DNA of 64,000 bases from DASPKT01 sp035626475. Lineage in GTDB: Bacteria > Pseudomonadota > Alphaproteobacteria > Azospirillales > Azospirillaceae. A program made the position numbers and the translations under genes. Below, in pieces: positions 58,086-64,000 of the stretch (within the stretch, counting starts at the first letter, position 1; each line of letters begins with the position of its first letter). The stretch is from positions 15,872 to 79,871 of the forward strand of contig DASPNP010000025.1 in the NCBI GenBank assembly GCA_035626475.1, written 5' to 3'. The notes beneath the pieces are model-generated. The model did no database searches, was not told the origin of the DNA, and saw only the letters and a list, made by a program, of their open reading frames with translations.

Positions 58086-58874
58086 TCATGGTCCCGGTTT
58101 CGGCGCGAGCAACGCCGCCCGGAGCGACAGGATCAGGTAGGCCAGGGTGAAGAAGCTCGGCAGCATCAGGTCGCCATTGACCACCCCGTCGATGATGGCG
58201 GCTAGCATGAGCAGCAGGCCCGTCCCCGCCGCGACGCTCCACAGCCAGGAGCGCCAAGGCCGGTCCGCCCGCCATATCAGGAGGTGCGCCGGCAGCGCCG
58301 CGCGCCGCAGGCACAGCCAGGCGGCCAGCAGCGGCACGGGCAGGGTCAGCAGCATGAGCAGGAACCCCATGACCATCGCCGGCGCCGGCGTATCGGCCCA
58401 GACGGGGTTCTGGAAGCGATCCAGCGCCTCCAGCTCATGCAGGGCGAAGGCGACGCCCACCCAGAGCCAGGCCAGGGCCAGCAGGGCCAGATGCCGGGCC
58501 CGGGTGGCCGGCCCGCGGACTTGCCGCAGGCCGGTGGGGTTCCAAAGGCGGAAGGCGGCCCAGCAGCCGGCCAAACAGAGCGACAGGGTCACCAGCGCGC
58601 GGCCCCGGTCGTAAGTCGGCCATTTGTCGGTCCGCAGCGCTCGCATCTCCTCCTTCCAGGCGCGCGTCGCCTCGACCGACGGCATGCCCGGCGGGGGCGG
58701 CGTCCGCGCCATGATCTCGGCGGCCCGGGCCTCGTCATGGAAATCGGCCATGCCGCGCGCCTCCATCATCAGGCGCAGCCCCAGCACGGCCGGCAGCAGG
58801 CACAGGAGGAGGATCAGCAGCCCCGCCCCCAGACCCTGCCGACGCGAGGCCGTGGTGTCGGCGACTCCGTCCAT
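58086..58874 (-). CDS. Multi-pass membrane protein of unknown function
   Basis: A 262-residue protein with an N-terminal helix (GLLILLLCLLPAVLGLRLMM), a polar loop of about 60 residues and then four to five helices (LVTLSLCLAGCWAAFRLW, LLALAWLWVGVAFALHELEA, MVMGFLLMLLTLPVPLLAAW, LWSVAAGTGLLLMLAAIIDG, LAYLILSLRAALL). No family is recognised. It lies 9 bases downstream of a small gene on the same strand. Confidence 0.72.
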   Translation of the reverse strand: MDGVADTTASRRQGLGAGLLILLLCLLPAVLGLRLMMEARGMADFHDEARAAEIMARTPPPPGMPSVEATRAWKEEMRALRTDKWPTYDRGRALVTLSLCLAGCWAAFRLWNPTGLRQVRGPATRARHLALLALAWLWVGVAFALHELEALDRFQNPVWADTPAPAMVMGFLLMLLTLPVPLLAAWLCLRRAALPAHLLIWRADRPWRSWLWSVAAGTGLLLMLAAIIDGVVNGDLMLPSFFTLAYLILSLRAALLAPKPGP

Positions 58875-58883
58875 GACGCCCCC

Positions 58884-59108
58884 TCAGATCGACGCGCCGA
58901 TGCTCTTGTCTGCCTTGCGGGTGAGCTGCACCTGGCCGTCGCTGCACTTGACGTAGGTGGTCTTGCCGACCGCGAGGTTGTCGCAGACGATCACCAGGGC
59001 ACGGGGCAGGGCGCCGAACTCCTTGGAGCCGCGCACCCCGCCATTGTAGGTGGCGAGATAGGTCTTCAGCGCGGCCTTGGTCACCGGCTTGCCGTTCTGG
59101 TCGATCAT
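58884..59108 (-). CDS. Small protein of unknown function
   Basis: A 74-residue protein (MIDQNGKPVTKAALKTYLAT, GALPRALVIVCDNLAVGKTT, ending in a basic QLTRKADKSIGASI). It is probably a small beta-rich soluble protein with two cysteines. ATG 59108 has GAGAGG just upstream; ATG 59138 is an alternative. It probably shares a transcript with the membrane protein downstream. The divergent carbonic anhydrase gene is 142 bases away, and GGTTATGTAACC, a 12-bp dyad, lies in that gap at 59204-59215. Confidence 0.6.
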   Translation of the reverse strand: MIDQNGKPVTKAALKTYLATYNGGVRGSKEFGALPRALVIVCDNLAVGKTTYVKCSDGQVQLTRKADKSIGASI

Positions 59109-59250
59109 GGGCCTCTCGCTCGAGCGGATGCGGGTCATGCCCTTATGGCATGGGCCTTCGCCGGGCTGAACATTGTTCCGTTGTGGAACCCCACGGGCAA
59201 TACGGTTATGTAACCTTACGACCTGTGGCGGAATTGGGGCGGGAGGCGAC

Positions 59251-59895
59251 ATGCAGACGCTGATCGAGGGCTTCCGGCGGTTCCGGACGACGGACTTCCA
59301 CGACCATGCCAGCCGCTTCCGCGAACTGGCGATGCTGGGGCAGAGCCCGAAGGCGGCGGTGCTGGCCTGCTGCGACAGCCGCGTGGACCCGCAGCTGATC
59401 TTCAACTGCGCGCCGGGCGACCTGTTCGTCATCCGCAACGTCGCCAACCTGGTGCCGCCCTACCATCCCAACGCCGACTATCACGGCACCAGCGCGGCGC
59501 TGGAATTCGCCATCAAGGGCATCGCCGTGCCCAATATCATCGTCATGGGGCACACGCTCTGCGGCGGCGTGAAGGCGCTGATCGAGCAGGACCTCGAGTC
59601 GGACTTCCTGGGCAACTGGATGAGCATCGCCGACCCGGTGCGCGGGCGCTACCGCTCGGGCACGGCCGGGCTGGGCATGGCCGAGCAGGACGTGATCCGC
59701 CTGTCGCTGGCGAACCTGATGACCTTCCCCTGGATCCGCGACCGGGTGCGCGACGGCAGCCTGGCGCTGCACGGCTGCCTGTTCGACGTGGCGGCGGCCG
59801 ACCTGCTGATGCTGGGGGAGGACGGCGCCTTCCGCTCGGTCCTGCCCGAGGACGAGGCGCCGCGCGCGGCCCCGCGCCGGCTGGCGCGGGGCTGA
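59251..59895 (+). CDS. Beta-class carbonic anhydrase
   Basis: A 214-residue zinc enzyme that interconverts CO2 and bicarbonate. Zinc ligands and catalytic pair are in LACCDSRVDPQ (Cys, Asp, Arg) and VMGHTLCGGVKAL (His, Cys). The conserved NVANLVPPY follows. Length is normal for plant-type beta anhydrases. ATG 59251 has GGGAGG six bases upstream. It stands alone between divergent and convergent neighbours. Confidence 0.95.
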   Translation: MQTLIEGFRRFRTTDFHDHASRFRELAMLGQSPKAAVLACCDSRVDPQLIFNCAPGDLFVIRNVANLVPPYHPNADYHGTSAALEFAIKGIAVPNIIVMGHTLCGGVKALIEQDLESDFLGNWMSIADPVRGRYRSGTAGLGMAEQDVIRLSLANLMTFPWIRDRVRDGSLALHGCLFDVAAADLLMLGEDGAFRSVLPEDEAPRAAPRRLARG

Positions 59896-59905
59896 CGGCA
59901 CTTTA

Positions 59906-60100
59906 TCAGCAGCTGCTCTTGGCCAAGCGCGTGCCGGTGTTGGCGTTGCAGCCTTCCTTGGCCGCCGGCTTCGTGGCCTCGGGCGCCTGGGCGGCCTGCT
60001 TGGCCGGTTCGGCGGCGGCGGACGCGGCCTTGGGGGCCTCGGCGGTGGTCTGGCAGGCGGCCAGCAGAAGCAGGGCGGCCGCGGGCAGAATGAAGCGCAT
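59906..60100 (-). CDS. Small lipoprotein
   Basis: A 64-residue lipoprotein: basic start MRFILPAAALLLLAAC with lipobox LAAC, so the mature protein begins at the lipid-modified Cys. The rest is Ala/Lys/Pro-rich and ends in a two-cysteine segment (CNANTGTRLAKSSC). ATG 60100 has GGAG 7 bases upstream; ATG 60103 next to it is the alternative. The function is unknown. Confidence 0.75.
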   Translation of the reverse strand: MRFILPAAALLLLAACQTTAEAPKAASAAAEPAKQAAQAPEATKPAAKEGCNANTGTRLAKSSC

Positions 60101-60275
60101 CATCGAACTCCGGATGGTCGGACAGGGCCGGGCAGCGAATGGCGCCGGCCCAGGGCTTCTGCCACAGGGCGGCCCGCAGACGGCGGACGGAATCCGGACC
60201 ATTTGCCGATTTTCGCGCCCTCACGCCGCTCTCGCCCGGCGCTCACGCCTATCGATATAGACCGTAGGGCAGGGC

Positions 60276-62390
60276 TCAGCGCGCCGGCTCGAACCGGACC
60301 GCGTGCAGCCGGATTTCCGGCGTCTCGTCGCGCGTCACCACGATGGCGCCGTCCGCCAGCGTGAAGCCGTAGCGCGCCGAGGCGGCACCGGGGAGGAGGA
60401 GGGACACCCCGCCCGGCCCGACGCGCACCAGCCGCCCCCCGCGCGTGATGCCGCCGTCCCGCAGCAGCAGGATAGGGCCGTCTGGCCCCAGCGCCATGTC
60501 GGCGATCAGCGACCCGCCCGCGTCGAACAGCGTCTCCGCCTCCCCGCCGCCGGCCGGCCGACGCGTCAGCCGCCGCGCGTCCGGGGAGACGGCGTAGTGC
60601 CAGCGCCCGTCGGGGCTCTCGGCGAAGCCGGCCGCCGGCATGACGGGATACAGGGACGAGTCGCCTGTATACAGTTTCTTTCCATAGACTTGCGACCCCT
60701 TCCTGCCATGCGACACAAAGTAGAGCGTCCGGCCGTCGGCGGAGAAGCCGGGGCCGTCCTCCATGTCGGGCGTGGTCGCGACCCGTTCGACCCGGCCCGT
60801 CCCCAGCTCCAGCATGTGGATGTCGACATTGCCGCCGACCGAGGCGGCGAAGGCGATGCGCGCCCCGTCCGGCGACCAGCGCGGGTCGATCAGGAAGGTG
60901 GAGCCCAGGCGGGTCAACTGCCGCGTCGCGCCGTCGGGCTCGCGCAGCCACAGCTCGGCCGTGCCCGACCGGTCGGAGACGAAGGCGATGCGCCCGCCCG
61001 GTCCCGCCGCCGGATGACGGTCCAGCCGGCCGCTGTCGGTCAGCACCGTCTCCGCGCCGGTAACGGGGTCCAGCCGCACCAGGCTGGAGCGGTCGACCCG
61101 GCTCTCCAGCACCATGACCGGCGCCTGCGCCGCCACGCCGAGATAGCCCAGGGCCTGGAGGCCGGGGAACAGGCGCCGGCGCCCCCCGCCCTCGGCCGCG
61201 AACCACCAGATGCCGGTGTCGCCTTCCATCTGCAGCGAGACGAACAGGCCGCGCCCGTCGGGGGCCCAGGCGATGTCGATGAGGCGCGCGGCGTCGTCGG
61301 TCAGGGCGCGCTCCGCCCCGGTCTCCAGGTCCAGCAGCATCAGCGCGAAGGCTCCCGGCGCCGAGCGGCGGGCGAAGGCGAGGCGCCCGCCGTCGGGCGA
61401 GACCGTCGCGAAATGGTCGCCGAAGCCGGAGTTCGGCGGGGAGGTCAGGGGGCGCGAAGTCCCGTCCGCCAGGGACCGCAGCACCAGCCGCGGCGGGCCG
61501 CCGGGCTCCGCCGCCGACATGATCAGGCCGGTGCCGTCGGCGGTCCAGGCGAGGCTGGTGAACATGGCGCCGATGCAGGGCGCCACCTCGCGCCCGATGC
61601 CGCTCGGCATGTCCATGACATGGACGCTGCAGGGCCCCTCGCCGTCGCTATGGATATAGGCGAGGCGCTTGCCGTCCGGCGACCAGGAGGGCGCCACCTT
61701 GATGCCCGGCCCGGCGGTCAGCGATATCTCGGGCCCGCCGTCCGTCGGCCGCAGGAACAGGTCCTGGCTGTCGCCGGGCATGATCCGGGTGAAGACCACG
61801 GCGGTGCCGTCGGGCGACAGGGCCGGGTCGGACTCGGCATGGTCGCCCAGGGTCAGGGCCCGCACCTCGCCCGCCTCCCAGCCCTCGGGCGCCTCCCGCA
61901 TCAGGAAGGCGGCGCCGGCCAGGGCGAAGGAAGCGGCGGCGAGCAACAGGAGCGGCAGCCGGCGGCGCCGCTGCGGTACCGGTCCCGGCGCATCGTCGGC
62001 GGGGGCGGGCTCCAGGAGGATCGGGTCGCCGGCCGGTTCCGGCGGCACCAAGCGGTAGCCGCTGCGCGACACGGGCTCGATGCGGGTGTCGAGGGCGCCG
62101 GCCTCGGTCAGCGCGGCGCGCAGGCGGGAGACGCAGCGGCCCAGCGTCTCGTCGCTGACGATGCCGCCGGCCCAGCAGGCCTCCACCAGCTCCTCGCGGG
62201 TCACGACTCCGCCCGGCCGCCGGGCCAACGCCACCAGCACCCGCATCACCTGCGGCTGCACCCGGAGCGAGGCGCTCCCCTCAAGCCGGCTGAGGGAAGG
62301 GCGGATGGTGACGGGGCCGAGCGCGAAATCCGGCTCCCGCGACAGCTCGATCCGCTCCAAACCAACGCCCACGCCCGCGCCCCAGTCCAC
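60276..62390 (-). CDS. Winged-helix DNA-binding membrane protein with TolB-like beta-propeller
   Basis: A 704-residue one-component regulator of CadC-like layout. Residues about 20-115 are a Trans_reg_C winged helix (PQVMRVLVALARRPGGVVTR, ETLGRCVSRLRAAL, RSGYRLV). Then come an acidic linker, a membrane helix (LPLLLLAAASFALAGAAFLM), and a periplasmic beta-propeller of PD40 repeats (SDPALSPDGTAVVFTR, APSWSPDGKRLAYI, DPRWSPDGARIAFA). It should sense an envelope signal and act on DNA from the membrane. Start is GTG 62390 without a good ribosome site, and a shorter start is possible. Target genes are unknown. Confidence 0.86.
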   Translation of the reverse strand: MDWGAGVGVGLERIELSREPDFALGPVTIRPSLSRLEGSASLRVQPQVMRVLVALARRPGGVVTREELVEACWAGGIVSDETLGRCVSRLRAALTEAGALDTRIEPVSRSGYRLVPPEPAGDPILLEPAPADDAPGPVPQRRRRLPLLLLAAASFALAGAAFLMREAPEGWEAGEVRALTLGDHAESDPALSPDGTAVVFTRIMPGDSQDLFLRPTDGGPEISLTAGPGIKVAPSWSPDGKRLAYIHSDGEGPCSVHVMDMPSGIGREVAPCIGAMFTSLAWTADGTGLIMSAAEPGGPPRLVLRSLADGTSRPLTSPPNSGFGDHFATVSPDGGRLAFARRSAPGAFALMLLDLETGAERALTDDAARLIDIAWAPDGRGLFVSLQMEGDTGIWWFAAEGGGRRRLFPGLQALGYLGVAAQAPVMVLESRVDRSSLVRLDPVTGAETVLTDSGRLDRHPAAGPGGRIAFVSDRSGTAELWLREPDGATRQLTRLGSTFLIDPRWSPDGARIAFAASVGGNVDIHMLELGTGRVERVATTPDMEDGPGFSADGRTLYFVSHGRKGSQVYGKKLYTGDSSLYPVMPAAGFAESPDGRWHYAVSPDARRLTRRPAGGGEAETLFDAGGSLIADMALGPDGPILLLRDGGITRGGRLVRVGPGGVSLLLPGAASARYGFTLADGAIVVTRDETPEIRLHAVRFEPAR

Positions 62391-62459
62391 CGGTTACCCA
62401 AGGGGGCCAGGATGACCGGCCGGGTCATGCGGTTGCAAGCGTTCCGGACAGGGCGGGCG

Positions 62460-63398
62460 TCAGCGGGCCGTCAGGTCGGAAAACGTGTCGCAGGCGTCCA
62501 GCCGGCCGCTCTCGAAGCCGCGGCGGAACCAGCCGGCGCGCTGCTCGGAGGAGCCGTGGGTGAAGCTGTCGGGCACGACGCGGCCCTGCGCCTGGCTCTG
62601 CAGCCGGTCGTCGCCCACCGCGGCGGCGGCGCCCAGCGCCTCCTCCACGTCGCCCACCTCCAGCACCTGCCCGCGCGCGTTCACCCGGTTGGCCCAGATG
62701 CCGGCATAGCAGTCGGCCTGCAACTCGAGGCGCACCGACAGGGCGTTGGCCTGGGCCTTGGGCAGGCCGCGCTGGGCCTTGTGCACCTCGGCGCTGGTGC
62801 CGGTCAGCGTCTGGACATGGTGGCCGACCTCATGCGCGATGACATAGGCTTGGGCGAAGTCGCCCGGCGCGCCGAGACGGGTCTGCAGATCCTTGTAGAA
62901 GGCGAGGTCGATGTAGATCGAGCGGTCGGCCGGGCAGTAGAAGGGGCCCATGGCCGACTGGGCGGTGCCGCAGCCGCTGTTGTCGACCCCGGAGAACAGC
63001 ACCAGCCGGGGCTCCTGGTAGGTGGCGCCCTGCTCGGCGAAGACCTGGTGCCAGACGTCCTCGGTATAGCCCAGCACCGCCCGCACGAACTCCGCCGCCT
63101 GGTCGGTGGCCGCGGGGCCGCCGGCCGGGCCGGCTTGGCGCTGCTGCTCGTAGCCGGGCAGGGAACCGGTGACGTCGCCGCCGCCGCCCACCAATCCCAG
63201 CAGCATGCGCGGATCGACGCCGAGGAACAGGCCGATCAGCAGGACGACGACCGTGCCGCCGATCCCGAGACCCCGGCCGCCGACCCGCAGCGGGAAGCCG
63301 CCACGGCCGCCGAGTCCGCCCAGCCCACCGCCGCCGACGCCACCAGCGCCGCGGCGGTCCTCGACATTGTCGCTCCGCCGCCCATCCTGCCACCGCAT
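62460..63398 (-). CDS. YpfJ-type neutral zinc metallopeptidase
   Basis: A 312-residue membrane-anchored zinc metalloprotease (YpfJ family). A Gly-rich N-terminus (residues 15-45), one helix (IGGTVVVLLIGLFLGVD), and the catalytic domain with VIAHEVGHHVQTL (HExxH), VRLELQADCYAGIWAN (third ligand region) and the typical CGTAQSAMGPFYCPAD. The C-terminal QRAGWFRRGFESGRLDACDT matches the family end. Its substrate is unknown. The start codon at 63398 fits the family-typical MRWQDGRRSDNVEDRRG. Confidence 0.93.
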   Translation of the reverse strand: MRWQDGRRSDNVEDRRGAGGVGGGGLGGLGGRGGFPLRVGGRGLGIGGTVVVLLIGLFLGVDPRMLLGLVGGGGDVTGSLPGYEQQRQAGPAGGPAATDQAAEFVRAVLGYTEDVWHQVFAEQGATYQEPRLVLFSGVDNSGCGTAQSAMGPFYCPADRSIYIDLAFYKDLQTRLGAPGDFAQAYVIAHEVGHHVQTLTGTSAEVHKAQRGLPKAQANALSVRLELQADCYAGIWANRVNARGQVLEVGDVEEALGAAAAVGDDRLQSQAQGRVVPDSFTHGSSEQRAGWFRRGFESGRLDACDTFSDLTAR

Positions 63399-63468
63399 CG
63401 CCGCCCCCTCCGTTTTCCCGAAGGGGATAACAGGGAAGGGTGAGCTTGGTTTCCGGAGGGCGAGGCGC

Positions 63469-64000
63469 CTACTCCTCGAAGTCGGGGATCTCGGGCATCT
63501 GGTTGGGATCCTCCTTGCCGTCGCGGATCCAGCCGTCGCGGCGCTGGCGGTAGAGCGAGCGCATGGCGGCGTAGTAGTCGAAGCTGTTGCGGCGCAGATC
63601 GTCGATGGCGTCGATGTAGCCCGCCCGCGTGTCCAGCACCGTCACGCCCACCCGGCTGTAGGTGAACTCCGTGTCCCAGGCGCGCCCGTCGACATAGTGC
63701 CCGACCGGGTCGGCCAGGAACTCCGCCCCGAAGCCCGCCGCGTCGCGCACCGTCGAGGGGCCCAGCAGCGGCAGCACCAGGTACGGCCCCTCCGGTACGC
63801 CCCAGACCGCCAGCGTCTGGTCGAAGCTCTCATACTCGTACGCGATGCCGTGGTCGCCGGCGACGTCGATCAGCCCGCCCAGGCCCACGGTGGAGTTGAT
63901 GACGAAGCGCTGGAGTGCGACCTGGGTGCCCTCCCAGTCGCCCTGCAGCGCCTGGTTGGCGATGGTCAGCGGCGAGCGCAGGTTCTGCAGCACGTTGCGC
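63469..64000 (-). CDS. mlaA: MlaA/VacJ-family phospholipid transport lipoprotein, 5' partial
   Basis: The visible 177 residues are the C-terminal part of MlaA, the outer-membrane lipoprotein that removes phospholipids from the outer leaflet for return by the Mla system. Features: RNVLQNLRSPLTIANQALQG, INSTVGLGGLIDVAGDHGI, GPYLVLPLLGPSTVRDAAG and the YVDGRAWDTEF region. The signal peptide and first part lie past the window end. The Mla transporter genes are not visible here. It ends 71 bases upstream of the metalloprotease gene on the same strand. Confidence 0.93.
   Translation of the reverse strand, partial: RNVLQNLRSPLTIANQALQGDWEGTQVALQRFVINSTVGLGGLIDVAGDHGIAYEYESFDQTLAVWGVPEGPYLVLPLLGPSTVRDAAGFGAEFLADPVGHYVDGRAWDTEFTYSRVGVTVLDTRAGYIDAIDDLRRNSFDYYAAMRSLYRQRRDGWIRDGKEDPNQMPEIPDFEE

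Noticed and set aside
58884..59447. A 187-codon minus-strand frame reaching into the carbonic anhydrase gene
   Set aside because: The upstream half is the mirror of the anhydrase; only the last 74 codons with their own ribosome site are kept.
60303..63443. A 1046-codon plus-strand open frame at the right end
   Set aside because: It is opposite the winged-helix/propeller and metalloprotease genes, both with diagnostic motifs; the frame shows only GC-driven Arg/Gly/Pro/Gln composition.

Overview
This is a 64-kb stretch of very GC-rich (roughly 70 percent) chromosome from an alphaproteobacterium, most likely of the order Rhodospirillales. The guaB / rsmB / guaA neighbourhood, a phasin, DUF1491, a baeRF-family protein, an EINHRVGN-type histidine kinase and a Gln tRNA of alphaproteobacterial type support this; the genus cannot be read from the sequence. 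It looks like ordinary chromosome: I see no phage, insertion sequence, CRISPR array or plasmid function.

Layout. 1-1.6 kb: 3' part of a large secreted FG-GAP/RTX protein. 1.8-11.1 kb: tRNA-Gln, a Ppx/GppA phosphatase, rlmE, guaB, a peptide-type ABC binding protein, rsmB, a GNAT enzyme and guaA (purine synthesis and rRNA methylation). 11.1-17.4 kb: two unknown envelope proteins, a TPR O-GlcNAc-transferase-like enzyme, a stress-flavoured group (baeRF protein, small membrane protein, DUF892) and a helix-turn-helix protein with a long disordered R/E/G tail. 17.9-26.5 kb: Do-type protease, mannose/fructose genes (cupin, ROK kinase), azlCD, an MBL-fold hydrolase and an OmpA-family porin. 26.6-29.3 kb: a divergent pair of LuxR-type response regulators and cheZ. 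29.4-37.6 kb: a diverged transthyretin-like protein, a DUF2892 protein, phasin, rlmJ, an EamA exporter, a lytic transglycosylase, a decayed DUF465 gene, a TPR methyltransferase and lrgBA with a GST. 37.9-48.6 kb: PhoD-like phosphatase, short anti-sigma-like protein, SDR, amidohydrolase, TonB receptor, peptidoglycan-binding protein, DUF1491, surE and a histidine kinase. 48.6-58 kb: prolyl oligopeptidase, a GGDEF-EAL protein, a flavin reductase with a clear operator-like palindrome, a pentapeptide-repeat protein and a frameshifted PAS-PAS-GGDEF-EAL gene. 58-64 kb: membrane protein, carbonic anhydrase, a lipoprotein, a winged-helix/beta-propeller membrane regulator, a YpfJ-type metalloprotease and the 3' part of mlaA.

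The most striking non-gene signal is a set of dispersed palindromic repeats: an 80-85 bp family (four copies), a 193 bp family (two copies) and two single elements. Seven of the eight lie between convergent genes, and every convergent gap longer than about 90 bp holds one; the remaining long gap (86 bp) has a classical terminator instead. This suggests they mark or terminate converging transcripts. Other points of interest are two genes broken by frameshift or stop, a transthyretin-fold protein lacking the hydrolase signature residues, and several small unlabelled membrane proteins. No gene cluster here is a convincing new defence or biosynthetic system.
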